This document shows, piece by piece, positions 28,308-35,658 of a DNA stretch of 64,000 nt; within the stretch, counting starts at the first letter, position 1; each line of letters opens with the position of its first letter. Below the pieces are notes generated by a model that saw only the letters and a list, made by a program, of their open reading frames with translations, was not told where the DNA came from and did not search any database. The position numbers and the translations under genes were made by a program. Source of the stretch: Pseudomonadota bacterium (lineage in GTDB: Bacteria > Pseudomonadota > Gammaproteobacteria > Burkholderiales > Rhodocyclaceae); the NCBI GenBank assembly GCA_018241665.1, contig JAFEDK010000007.1, positions 223,576 through 287,575 on the forward strand, given 5' to 3'.

Positions 28308-28336
28308 CATATATTGCGCAATTGCGCAAATCTAAA
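28308..28336 (-). promoter_or_regulatory. Promoter of kfrA module 1 with a 16-bp palindrome in its spacer
   Basis: Read on the minus strand: -35 TTTAGA (28336-28331), a 17-base spacer, and -10 TATATG (28313-28308). The perfect palindrome TTGCGCAATTGCGCAA fills the spacer (28314-28329). This is an ideal place for an autorepressor such as a KfrA-like protein. The palindrome also overlaps the possible -35 (TTGCGC, 28322-28327) of the divergent recombinase promoter, so one bound protein could control both genes. Confidence 0.55.
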
Positions 28337-28350
28337 CCCTGCAATATACG
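28322..28350 (+). promoter_or_regulatory. Possible promoter of recombinase 1
   Basis: TTGCGC at 28322-28327 and TATACG at 28345-28350 are separated by 17 bases, pointing rightward to the recombinase start at 28429. The match to consensus is moderate. Its -35 lies inside the palindrome described for the divergent gene. Confidence 0.4.
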
Positions 28351-28375
28351 GATAATGTCGAGTTCTGCAATTATC
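28351..28375. other. Candidate recombinase crossover site between kfrA and int (module 1)
   Basis: GATAATGTC (28351-28359) and GCAATTATC (28367-28375) form imperfect inverted arms (7 of 9 matching) around a 7-base spacer. CTGCAAT also occurs as a direct repeat at 28339 and 28365. Tyrosine recombinase cores have this geometry, and in Tn4651-type systems the resolution site lies between the divergent tnpS and tnpT genes. This is inference from layout and weak symmetry only. Confidence 0.3.
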
Positions 28376-28428
28376 GATACTATTAGCCTTTCGAGATCCC
28401 ACTGTGCTTAACGAGGTAAAGGTACAAA

Positions 28429-29772
28429 ATGAGTGACGAGACCACGTCCTTCGGCGAGCTGGCCGTCCTGATGAACAGCCAGGAAATTAACCCCGTTGGC
28501 CAACCTGGCAGCCTCGCCATCGGAAACTCCCTCGGCGCCCGCAGCGATCAGGAGGCCGTCCTGATCTGGGTGAACACCCATGCCAAGAACCCTCATACGC
28601 GCAAGGCTTACCTGCAGGAGCTACGACGCTTCGCTGCGTTCATGGCTCATCTGCGCGGCAGGTCGCTGGCCGGGGCAACGGTTGCCGATCTGGAGGCGTT
28701 CCGGGGTTGGCTTTCCGCGCCGTATCGCCCCGAACACGGATGGCCAGCCGGATTCGTCCCGTTCCGGACTGATGACAGCGGGCGGTGGCAAGGCCTGTCG
28801 CTGGGCAGCCGACGTCGCGCGGACACGAGCATTCGCAGCCTGTATGGCTTTCTGCACGCGGCGGGCTATCTGGCCGCCAATCCGTTTCTGCAACTCGGAA
28901 AGCTCACCGGCGAAGAGATCTCGCAGGAGGAGCTGGCGCGGCGGGGCCTGACAGTCCGGGAGTACTCACTCCAACAGCGCCGCCAGGCGATTCGCGATGA
29001 CAGCCTGGGGCAGGACAAGGCGTTCTCGTTCGAACTCTGGCGCTGGCTCCGTCGTTTTCTCGATGCGCCGGAAAACACCTGGCAGATCAGTGGCAACAGC
29101 TCTGATGGCACGGATGGCCAGGCTGGGCGCATGAGTTCCCCCTGGTCCGGCGAACGCAGAGTGCGCCTGCGCTGCATCCTGCTGTTCAGCTACGCAGCGG
29201 CAAGTCGGCGCTCCGAGCTCGCCGAGGCAACGATGAACGCCATCGTGCGGAGCGGTACGCGGTGGGTCTGGAAGGTGGTAGGCAAGGGTCGTAGCGCGGC
29301 CGACGGCCCCGATCGGGTGACCTTGGACGACGATGCGATGAACGCCTTGCAGGAATACCGCCTCACACGCGGCTTGAGCGCGTGGCCGGAGAGCAGCGAG
29401 TTCGATGTACCCGTAATTGCAAAACTGAGCCCGAAGCGCCGGCGACGTGCCGTATTGAAAACCGGCGACGGCGTTACCGCAGGCTATATAAATCTGGAAC
29501 TGCGCCGTTTCTTCGAATTCGCCGCGGCCTTTGCCGCCAAGGTCGATCCAGCCTGGGGGCACAGTTTGCAGCAGGCTGCATCGCACTGGCTGAGACATAC
29601 CCGCGGCAGTCATTTCGCGTTGGGTCACGTATCGCTGGCCCGGACGGCAGAGCAACTGCGCCACAAGGACCCAAGAACCACGAGCCGTTACTACGTTCAC
29701 ATGAAGGACGAGGAACGTGGCGAGGCCGTGGATGCCGTCTCGAAGCTCTTGAAACAGGAGCCGAACAGCTGA
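28429..29772 (+). CDS. Tyrosine site-specific recombinase (module 1)
   Basis: A protein of 447 residues, longer than XerC/D (about 300). The catalytic set is complete: Arg260 (SRRSELAEA), Lys286 (VVGKGR), His386 and Arg389 (HWLRHTRG), His412 (LRHKDPRTT) and nucleophile Tyr421 (TTSRYYVH). Residues about 45-150 form the SAM-like core-binding domain (NPHTRKAYLQELRRFAAFMA). It is related to the second recombinase at 31150-32358 (compare HKDPRTTSRYYVH and HTDARTTQRYIH). Its divergent neighbour is a KfrA-like protein, as in TnpS/TnpT cointegrate resolution systems. No transposase or resolvable transposon ends are seen here, so it may be a domesticated or stand-alone recombinase. AAAGG lies just upstream of ATG. 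Confidence 0.88.
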   Translation: MSDETTSFGELAVLMNSQEINPVGQPGSLAIGNSLGARSDQEAVLIWVNTHAKNPHTRKAYLQELRRFAAFMAHLRGRSLAGATVADLEAFRGWLSAPYRPEHGWPAGFVPFRTDDSGRWQGLSLGSRRRADTSIRSLYGFLHAAGYLAANPFLQLGKLTGEEISQEELARRGLTVREYSLQQRRQAIRDDSLGQDKAFSFELWRWLRRFLDAPENTWQISGNSSDGTDGQAGRMSSPWSGERRVRLRCILLFSYAAASRRSELAEATMNAIVRSGTRWVWKVVGKGRSAADGPDRVTLDDDAMNALQEYRLTRGLSAWPESSEFDVPVIAKLSPKRRRRAVLKTGDGVTAGYINLELRRFFEFAAAFAAKVDPAWGHSLQQAASHWLRHTRGSHFALGHVSLARTAEQLRHKDPRTTSRYYVHMKDEERGEAVDAVSKLLKQEPNS

Positions 29773-29843
29773 CGCGTCCAAGGGCAGAGCGGGCACGCGA
29801 CGCGTGCCAGTGAGCCGGGCGATAATTTCTTAGTTTTTTTGAG

Positions 29844-29887
29844 AAGCCTCTACTTCTGAAAATTACTGTTTTCAGAAGTAGAGGCTT
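29844..29887. repeat. Perfect 19-bp inverted repeat with 6-bp spacer between modules
   Basis: Left arm AAGCCTCTACTTCTGAAAA (29844-29862), spacer TTACTG, and a perfectly complementary right arm (29869-29887). It lies between the converging recombinase 1 and KfrA-like 2 genes. A T7 run lies before the left arm on the plus strand, which is on the wrong side for termination in either direction. The geometry of two perfect inverted arms around 6 bases fits a tyrosine recombinase core site (compare loxP or dif), but it could also be a stem protecting both mRNA 3' ends. Confidence 0.6.
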
Positions 29888-29991
29888 GGTGCGGAGGCCC
29901 CGCTCTGCCTTACCCTCATCTGCCGGAGCAACCAAACAACGACACGTCCGCGCGTGCCAGGCTCAACAGCCCGGAATTTCTGCGGTAGCGG

Positions 29992-31035
29992 CTAAGCGCT
30001 CTGTTTTTTGAGTTGCCCGATTTCAGCCAGCGCTTCCGCCAGCAGGGTTTCCGCGCGCTGGGCGCGCACGGTTTCCGCCAGACGAACTTCCTCAACCGCT
30101 CGGGCGCGTGCCTCCGCAGCCGCCACAGCTGACTCCTTGCCATGGGCGGCTTCCGTCGCCACCTTGAGTTGGGCCTGCAGGCGCTCGATCCGGCCATCAG
30201 CCGCAGCGAGAGATGTTTCGATCTGACGTGTCTTGGACAAGGCCTCGCGTAATGCAGCCTTGGCTTCCTCGGTCTGCTCCCGCAGCTTGCTTTCGCGCTC
30301 CTCACGGTTGGCCAGTTGCTGGCGCATGGCCGTGATATCGCCCAGTTTTTCCTGGCGGACCTGGTCGATCTGCTTGACCAGCAGTTCCCGCTCGAGGGCG
30401 CTGCGATCCTGCTCTTCCTTGAGCGACGCGGCATAACGGTCGCGATCGCCTTGCAGCAGCTTGTTCAGGCGTTCCGATTCGGCCGCGAATTTCTGCTCGC
30501 GGACTTCCGCCGCTTCCTCGAGCAGCTTGATCCGGCTGTCCAGCGCATCCTTCTGTCGCTGGGCCTCCTGCACTTGTTGCCGCAATTCCGCGATCGATGC
30601 ATCCCGGACGCGGAGCGCCTCGTTCAGCGTTTCGAGTTGGGTGGCGGCTTGGGCCGCTGTCACATCCTGCTGCTCGATCCGCTGCTCTGCCGCTTGCAGG
30701 CGGGTCCGGTAAGCATCCTGCTCCTCTTCCAGTGCCTGGCGCTGGGCGGCGAAAAGCTGTTCCGCGTGATTGAGCGATAGAGACCAGATCTTGCCCATGA
30801 AGGCATCTGCCGACGACACGAGCTCGTCCGGCATTCCAGGAACGCTGCGCTTACGGAAAAAGGTCGCACCTGTCTCACGGCGCCATTGATCGATATAACG
30901 CTGGACAACCTCGCTGGACCCCTTGTTGCCCAGCTCCGCATAGACCAGATTGAAAGACGGATTCTCGCCTTGCGCGAGCAATTGGAAGCAGATTTGCTCG
31001 ACGGCTTCAAAGTTGACGCTGCTACTGCGTGCCAT
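29992..31035 (-). CDS. KfrA-like coiled-coil DNA-binding protein (module 2)
   Basis: A protein of 347 residues. The N-terminus (VNFEAVEQICFQLLAQGENPSFNLVYAELGNKGSSEVVQRYIDQWRRE) matches the KfrA-type DNA-binding domain and aligns with the same region of the first module (compare EAICNDLAATGENPTYLKVHERLGKGATRIVSAYIREWRE). From about residue 95 to the end it is predicted coiled coil with frequent Glu, Gln, Arg and Ala. ATG 31035 is used because GAAGGGG lies upstream; an ATG 21 bases earlier is in frame. It lies downstream of recombinase 2 on the same strand, 114 bp apart, with a palindrome in the gap. A structural or accessory role in recombination is inferred. Confidence 0.82.
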   Translation of the reverse strand: MARSSSVNFEAVEQICFQLLAQGENPSFNLVYAELGNKGSSEVVQRYIDQWRRETGATFFRKRSVPGMPDELVSSADAFMGKIWSLSLNHAEQLFAAQRQALEEEQDAYRTRLQAAEQRIEQQDVTAAQAATQLETLNEALRVRDASIAELRQQVQEAQRQKDALDSRIKLLEEAAEVREQKFAAESERLNKLLQGDRDRYAASLKEEQDRSALERELLVKQIDQVRQEKLGDITAMRQQLANREERESKLREQTEEAKAALREALSKTRQIETSLAAADGRIERLQAQLKVATEAAHGKESAVAAAEARARAVEEVRLAETVRAQRAETLLAEALAEIGQLKKQSA

Positions 31036-31106
31036 GGACTGTTCCCCTTCGCACAAATACGACCAAATTTTAGACAGTCAGGAAGATAACATACGTTTAA
31101 ATCCGT

Positions 31107-31130
31107 TTACCGTTATATCTATAACGGTAA
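31107..31130. promoter_or_regulatory. 24-bp palindrome upstream of kfrA module 2
   Basis: TTACCGTTATA (31107-31117) and TATAACGGTAA (31120-31130) are perfect inverted arms around TC. An outer pair, ACAGTC (31074-31079) and GACTGT (31131-31136), is also complementary. It is 72-95 bp before the KfrA-like start and just after the recombinase 2 stop. An operator for the KfrA-like protein is the simplest reading, since such proteins repress their own genes. Its sequence differs from the module 1 palindrome. Confidence 0.5.
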
Positions 31131-31149
31131 GACTGTGAAAAATATCCGG

Positions 31150-32358
31150 TCATTTCTTCCCGTTCCAGGGCAGGCGTTGCTTCTGCGCTTCGTCGTGCCA
31201 ACGCTCCTCTTCCTCGTGGATGTAGCGCTGCGTGGTACGGGCATCCGTATGGCGGGCGTCCTTCTGCACAAAGCGCTCGTTGATACCGCTGTCGAGCTTG
31301 GCGGTAATCCCGGTGTGGCGCCCCCAGTGTGCAGATGCTGAGCGCAGCTTTTCCTTCTTGTGTTCGGCCTCGGGCGGCAATCGTTCTGCCGCGGCACTGA
31401 AGATCTGCTTGAGGATCTGGTTCAGACGACGGGCGGTGATCGGGCTGCCGTCCTTTACCGAGACCAGCAGTGGCGTGTTGTCATCCCGCCGCGGCACGGC
31501 AGTGAGTCCCAGGTGCTTGCGGTAGCGGATCAGCGCCTGCAGCATGTCGTCCGCCACCGGCACCTTGGCCTTCTTGCCCCCCTTCCCCACTACGTGCCAC
31601 CACCACAGCCCTCGCTCCTCACGGAAGCTGTTCATACGGTGGGATTCCAGTTCGCCGGCGCGGGGTGCCAGCATGTACAGGACGGCCGCGATGAAGCGAG
31701 CCCGCTCGTATTCGTCGCGGCCCCGTTCGGCGTCCCGCGGCATGGCCTCGATCGCTGACGTCACCGCATCCCACATCTGCTGGTCGAGAAAGCGCTCAAC
31801 CTTCTCCATCTCCTCGGTCTGCGCGACTGCCCGCAACGGGCCGGTGACTTCACCGGACATCTTGCGGCGACGCTGGCGGATCAGGCCCAGCGGATTTCCC
31901 TGCAGGTAGCCGGCATCCACAAGGTAGGTCATCAGCGAATTGATGGCCGCCATCGCTGTGAGCACGGCGCTCTCGCTGAGCGGGCCGACGAAGGGGCGCC
32001 ACTTCTCCGACGTCCGGTTGACCTTGGCGCCACACCACAAGGCAGAGGGCTGTGGATCGGCGAGGAAATTCAGGTATCCCTCGAAGTCCTGCCGGTTGAG
32101 GCTGGACAAAGGCTTGCCACAGTCCACAAGGGACCATAACAACAGTCGTTCGCACTCCCTTTGATAGATCCGGTAAGTGCCAGGCGAACGATCGTATTCG
32201 GACAGAAAGCAGCGGATCGCATCCGCATCCGTGGCCGCCTGGATCTGCAGGCGCATCGGGTCGGCGCGGTTGGCGCCATCGTGCCCATCGAACTCCGCCG
32301 GAACGGAGATCTCGTCCAGCGGACGCAGCGGAACCACTGTGGTGTAGGTGATGGACAT
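31150..32358 (-). CDS. Tyrosine site-specific recombinase (module 2)
   Basis: A protein of 402 residues with a complete catalytic set: Arg233 (APRAGELESH), Lys259 (VVGKGGK), His344 and Arg347 (HWGRHTG), His370 (ARHTDARTT) and nucleophile Tyr379 (TTQRYIH). The N-terminal core-binding domain spans about 45-150 (SPGTYRIYQRECERLLLW). It is a paralogue of recombinase 1 with a matching C-terminal layout. Unlike module 1, recombinase and KfrA-like genes lie in the same direction. The start is 62 bp from two LexA-type boxes that overlap a promoter facing the other way; SOS control of this gene is possible but less supported. Confidence 0.88.
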   Translation of the reverse strand: MSITYTTVVPLRPLDEISVPAEFDGHDGANRADPMRLQIQAATDADAIRCFLSEYDRSPGTYRIYQRECERLLLWSLVDCGKPLSSLNRQDFEGYLNFLADPQPSALWCGAKVNRTSEKWRPFVGPLSESAVLTAMAAINSLMTYLVDAGYLQGNPLGLIRQRRRKMSGEVTGPLRAVAQTEEMEKVERFLDQQMWDAVTSAIEAMPRDAERGRDEYERARFIAAVLYMLAPRAGELESHRMNSFREERGLWWWHVVGKGGKKAKVPVADDMLQALIRYRKHLGLTAVPRRDDNTPLLVSVKDGSPITARRLNQILKQIFSAAAERLPPEAEHKKEKLRSASAHWGRHTGITAKLDSGINERFVQKDARHTDARTTQRYIHEEEERWHDEAQKQRLPWNGKK

Positions 32359-32420
32359 GGAAAGGGTGATGTATCCGGCTGAGTCCGAATCCGCACGATG
32401 AGACGGACGAAATCAAGCGG

Positions 32421-32459
32421 CTGTACTTGCGTACAGTTTTTAACTGTATATAATCACAG
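32421..32459 (+). promoter_or_regulatory. Double LexA (SOS) box over a sigma70-type promoter
   Basis: Two boxes fit CTGT-N8-ACAG exactly: 32421-32436 and 32444-32459, 23 bp apart. The second also has the AT-rich core and AA...TT flanks of strong LexA sites. On the plus strand, -35 TTGCGT (32427-32432) and -10 TATAAT (32449-32454) are spaced by 16 bases, so each box covers one promoter element. Transcription would start near 32461 and run into the leader ORF and the small membrane protein. Double boxes are known for tightly repressed SOS genes such as lexA and colicins. The leftward recombinase 2 gene starts 62 bp away. Confidence 0.75.
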
Positions 32460-32500
32460 TTATCGAACGCGGGGCCTCGATCGAGCAACTGGTCAGCTTC

Positions 32501-32557
32501 ATGTGCATCCGCTCATTTGCCCAGCCGGGCTTCAATATCGTGTTGAGGAGTCGATGA
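32501..32557 (+). CDS. 18-codon leader ORF coupled to the small membrane protein
   Basis: ATG 32501 opens an 18-residue frame (MCIRSFAQPGFNIVLRSR) whose stop overlaps the next start as TGATG (32555-32559). Only a weak ribosome binding site precedes it. Coupled leader ORFs are known from type I toxin mRNAs such as tisAB. It may serve ribosome loading rather than make a useful peptide. It may also be chance, as the frame is short. Confidence 0.35.
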   Translation: MCIRSFAQPGFNIVLRSR

Positions 32558-32751
32558 TGGAAACCTTGATTTGCCGCATTCTGATGGTCACGGGTGTTCT
32601 GGTTGGCGTGCTTCTGGCAGGCGGCTACGGCATCCAGGCTGCGGTCCCCGCGCTGCTCGCGCTAATCGGGGTTGGCGTGCTACGCCAGGTTGCTCCTTCC
32701 CTCCCCTGGCGCATCGATCACAGCCGCCGCTACCGCTACCGGATTAATTGA
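32557..32751 (+). CDS. Small hydrophobic basic protein under SOS-type promoter
   Basis: A 64-residue protein that I cannot assign to a family. Residues about 4-22 and 26-43 are hydrophobic and could form one long or two short membrane helices (ICRILMVTGVLVGVLL and AAVPALLALIGVGVL). The last 20 residues are strongly basic (WRIDHSRRYRYR). GAGGAG lies six bases before ATG 32557; another ATG at 32554 is possible. A double LexA box and consensus-like promoter lie about 100 bp upstream. Size, hydrophobicity and control resemble SOS toxins such as TisB, but a holin or a simple membrane protein is also possible. It converges with the ankyrin gene and overlaps its end by 8 bp. Confidence 0.6.
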   Translation: METLICRILMVTGVLVGVLLAGGYGIQAAVPALLALIGVGVLRQVAPSLPWRIDHSRRYRYRIN

Positions 32752-33430
32752 TTTCGACGCGCAGCTTGCTGGCCCGGGCCTTCCGCTCAGCCTGGATCAA
32801 CTCGACGATATCCGTATTCCGACTCTTGCTGGCCCAGCTTTCAGCGCTTTCGTTCTGATCGTTTTTCCAATCGATGTTCGCACCGGCTTTCAACAGCACA
32901 CGTACGACATCCTGGTGTCCGTTACGGGCAGCAAACATCAGCGGCGTCGTCTGATTGGGTGCCAGCACATTGGGGTTGGCGCCTTTTTCGAGGAGCATGT
33001 TGACGATAGCCAGACGCCCTTCAAAGGCTGCATACAACAAGGGATTCCAGCCCGGATGGTCAAAGGCGGCTCCGGCATCCAGCAGCGCCTGGGCGATCCC
33101 GGTGAAACCCCGCAGGCTGGCCAGCATCAGCGCACTATCACCAGCGCTGTTGCGGGCATTCAGCTTGAGGCCCCGCTGTTTGAGCAGTTCGGCCACAACC
33201 TTGGGCTGCTCTTCGCGCGCCGCGAGAATCAACAAGGTATTGCCGTTGGGGTCACTCGAGTTCACGTCCATGCCCTGCCTGACCAACTGCGACACTTCGG
33301 CGGCATCGCCAAGTTTGGCTGCATTGAAGAGGTCGTCCAGGGAGGCCGCGTTGGCAGGGAGGCATAGCTGAATGCTGATCAGGCCGGCGCCCAGCAGCCG
33401 CAAGCTCTGGAGCTTAAAGGTGGATTTCAT
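32744..33430 (-). CDS. Exported ankyrin-repeat protein
   Basis: A protein of 228 residues with a signal peptide (LRLLGAGLISIQLCLPANA-ASLDDLF). About five ankyrin repeats follow, with signatures DPNGNTLLILAAREEQPKVVAELL, NSAGDSALMLASLRGFTGIAQALLDAGA, WNPLLYAAFEGRLAIVNMLLEKGA and TTPLMFAARNGHQDVVRVLLKAGANI. It is probably periplasmic and binds a protein partner that cannot be predicted. Its ATG overlaps the tatD stop by four bases, so it is the last gene of the mltG-tmk-holB-pilZ-tatD transcription unit. The end overlaps the convergent small membrane protein gene. Confidence 0.9.
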   Translation of the reverse strand: MKSTFKLQSLRLLGAGLISIQLCLPANAASLDDLFNAAKLGDAAEVSQLVRQGMDVNSSDPNGNTLLILAAREEQPKVVAELLKQRGLKLNARNSAGDSALMLASLRGFTGIAQALLDAGAAFDHPGWNPLLYAAFEGRLAIVNMLLEKGANPNVLAPNQTTPLMFAARNGHQDVVRVLLKAGANIDWKNDQNESAESWASKSRNTDIVELIQAERKARASKLRVEIN

Positions 33431-34200
33431 GACGGGCAGGCGTCCTTGAAGAGCCGGAAGAAATTCTGGGTCGTCAGCTCGGAGATCCGCTCAAAGCTTT
33501 CACCCCGGGCTTTGGCAACAGCCTCCGCAACATGGCGGACATAGGCCGGCTGGTTGGTCTTGCCACGGTACGGCATCGGTGCCAGGTAGGGCGAATCGGT
33601 TTCGACCAGCAGGCGATCGGCGGGCACGTAGCGGGCAACGTCCCGCAGGGTCTCGGCGTTCTTGAAGCTGACGATGCCGGAGAAGGAAATATGGAAACCC
33701 AGATCAAGCGCCTGTTCGGCCACTTCACGGGTTTCCGTGAAGCAGTGCATCACGCCCCCGGCCGCACCGGCATCCTCTTCGCGCATCAGTCGGATCGTAT
33801 CGGCGGCAGAATCGCGAGTGTGGATGATCAGCGGCTTGTTGCAGCGACGGGCTGCGCGGATGTGGGTACGGAAGCGCTCCCGTTGCCATTCAGGCGCATC
33901 CTTGTGCCAGTAGTAGTCGAGCCCGGTCTCGCCGATCGCCACTACCTTGGGATGGGTCGCCAGTGTCAGCAGGCGTTCTTCGTCAGGCTCCTCGCAATCG
34001 GCGTTGTCGGGATGCACGCCGACGGACGCGAACACGTTGGCGTGCCGCTCCGCCAGGGCCAGGATACCCGGCAAGGTTTCCAGCTTCACGCTGACGCACA
34101 GGGCGTGGGTGACACCGTTGTCGGCCATGCGGGCCAGCACTCCGGCTTCGTCTTCGATCAGGTCGGGGAAATCGATATGGCAGTGGGAATCAACAAGCAT
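33427..34200 (-). CDS. TatD-family metal-dependent deoxyribonuclease
   Basis: A protein of 257 residues of the TatD/YcfH type. Metal ligands are seen in DSHCHIDF at the start, GETGLDYYW, LIIHTRDS, MHCFTET and VETDSPYLAP near the end. TatD proteins are divalent-metal 3'-5' DNases; this one may be the YcfH/TatD paralogue usually found next to holB. The start (MLVDSHCHID) is fixed by the conserved N-terminal metal site. The gene lies 31 bp after pilZ and overlaps the ankyrin gene start by four bases. Confidence 0.92.
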   Translation of the reverse strand: MLVDSHCHIDFPDLIEDEAGVLARMADNGVTHALCVSVKLETLPGILALAERHANVFASVGVHPDNADCEEPDEERLLTLATHPKVVAIGETGLDYYWHKDAPEWQRERFRTHIRAARRCNKPLIIHTRDSAADTIRLMREEDAGAAGGVMHCFTETREVAEQALDLGFHISFSGIVSFKNAETLRDVARYVPADRLLVETDSPYLAPMPYRGKTNQPAYVRHVAEAVAKARGESFERISELTTQNFFRLFKDACPS

Positions 34201-34231
34201 TACAGGACCATCGAAAGTGAGAGCAGATGGA

Positions 34232-34600
34232 TCAGATCGTATGGGTGGGACGCGATGACCCCAGGTGTCCCGCCAGGATCTGCTCGATCCGGTTGCGCAG
34301 CACCTGGCCGGCCTCGTCCTCGCTGAACTTGACACCGATGCCCTGGGTCTTGTTCCCCTGGGCACCCGCCGGGGTCTGCCAGACCACCGTACCCGCCACC
34401 GGATGCTTGGTCGGATCGTCCATGATCTGCAGCAACATGAAGATCTCGTCACCCAGCTTGTATTCGCGCGCAGTGGGAACAAAGATCCCGCCGTTCTTGA
34501 TGAAAGGCATGTAGGCGGCGTACAGCGCCGACTTGGAGCTGATATTAAGGGACAGGACGCTGGGTCGGGCCTGGGTCGGCCGCTTCACAGGATCATTCAT
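34232..34600 (-). CDS. pilZ: PilZ-domain protein, type IV pilus PilZ-like
   Basis: A protein of 122 residues made of a single PilZ-type domain. It starts with RPSVLSLNISSKSALYAAYMPFIKNGGIFVPT and has EIFMLLQIMDDPTKHPVAGTVVWQTP. The classical cyclic di-GMP motif RxxxR...D/NxSxxG is not complete; FIKNGGIF takes its place. This is typical of PilZ proper, which acts in type IV pilus assembly without binding c-di-GMP strongly. Its position after holB is the usual one in gamma- and betaproteobacteria. Its ATG overlaps the holB stop by four bases. Confidence 0.88.
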   Translation of the reverse strand: MNDPVKRPTQARPSVLSLNISSKSALYAAYMPFIKNGGIFVPTAREYKLGDEIFMLLQIMDDPTKHPVAGTVVWQTPAGAQGNKTQGIGVKFSEDEAGQVLRNRIEQILAGHLGSSRPTHTI

Positions 34601-35658
34601 CGGCGCACCGTCGTCGCGGTCGCCTGGATGCACCGGGCGTACCGCAGAAGCATGTCTTCTAGAAAAAGCCGTGCGTTGAGGGGGTGTTGCGCCACTCGTC
34701 GCGACTGGGTTATTTCATTGTAACAGCCGAGGGCCGTATCGACGGACAGCCTGTCCGAGACGGCCTGCAAGACGCTCAGGCGGGTCGGGAAGAAACGCAC
34801 CGGCCCACCCAGGCGGAGGCTGACCAGATCGGCAATCCAGCGCTGCAGCCAGCTGGTGAGCGTGGCCATGTCGAGCCCGCTGGACTGGGCATCCTTGCTT
34901 TTCAGCCAGCTGTCCCATTCGCCGGCCAGGCGCAAAGGTGCCTTGGCTGGCACCGCACTCACATCTGCAACGAAGCGCCGCAAGGCTGTCGCTCCGCCGC
35001 CCTCCGCCAGTTCCGAGGCTGCCAGCGGCATGCCACCGGCGAACGCCAGCAAAGCCTCTGCGTCCGCGACCTGGCGTTCGGCCAGCCAGCGAGTGGCCGT
35101 ATCGGCTGGCGGACGAGCGAACGCCCAGGTCTGGCAACGGCTGCGGATGGTCGGCAGCAGGCGCTTCGGCGACGATGAGATCAGCAGAAACTGTACGTTG
35201 GTAGTCGGCTCTTCAAGCAGCTTGAGCAGCGCATTGGCGGTGAAGACATTCATCGCCTCGGCCGGATCGACGATGACCACCCGCTGACTGCCCCGGTGCC
35301 CGCCGGTGGTCAGCGCCTGCTGCAGCGTACGGATCTGCTCGATGACAATCTGGCGGCTAGCCGCCTTGCCGCCTTCTGGCTTCTCGGCGGCGCCTTCGCC
35401 ACGCTCTTCCTGATCGGCCTCCGGCACTACACGCAGCAGATCGGGGTGATTGCCGGCCAGGCGCCACAAGCAATCATCACAGGCCCCGCAGGCGTGGCCA
35501 TCGGCTCCGGGATTGGCGCACAGCACGCGGGCCGCCAGCGCCTCCGCGAAAACGCGCTTGCCGCCGCCAGCCGGGCCGGCGAACAGCAGTGCATGGGGCA
35601 TGCGCTCGGCCCGGTCCACTGCGCGCCGCCACAAGTGCGTCTGCCATTCGAAGATCAT
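34597..35658 (-). CDS. holB: DNA polymerase III subunit delta'
   Basis: A protein of 353 residues of the clamp-loader AAA+ family. The P-loop region is [16 protein letters not shown], followed by a zinc-binding cysteine cluster (CANPG...CGACDDC). The sensor motif SRC is present as RSRCQTWAF, preceded by [17 protein letters not shown]. Delta' is the stator of the clamp loader and does not hydrolyse ATP. The gene overlaps tmk upstream and pilZ downstream by four bases each, indicating strong translational coupling. Confidence 0.93.
   Translation of the reverse strand: MIFEWQTHLWRRAVDRAERMPHALLFAGPAGGGKRVFAEALAARVLCANPGADGHACGACDDCLWRLAGNHPDLLRVVPEADQEERGEGAAEKPEGGKAASRQIVIEQIRTLQQALTTGGHRGSQRVVIVDPAEAMNVFTANALLKLLEEPTTNVQFLLISSSPKRLLPTIRSRCQTWAFARPPADTATRWLAERQVADAEALLAFAGGMPLAASELAEGGGATALRRFVADVSAVPAKAPLRLAGEWDSWLKSKDAQSSGLDMATLTSWLQRWIADLVSLRLGGPVRFFPTRLSVLQAVSDRLSVDTALGCYNEITQSRRVAQHPLNARLFLEDMLLRYARCIQATATTVRR

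Noticed and set aside
29844-29887. Intrinsic terminator for recombinase 1 or KfrA-like 2
   Set aside because: The stem is strong, but no U-tract follows on either strand; the T-run precedes it. Kept as an inverted repeat instead.
32359-32470. LexA boxes as control of recombinase 2
   Set aside because: Not excluded, but the consensus-like -35/-10 pair overlapped by the boxes points right; no comparable leftward promoter is seen, so I assigned the boxes to the small protein.
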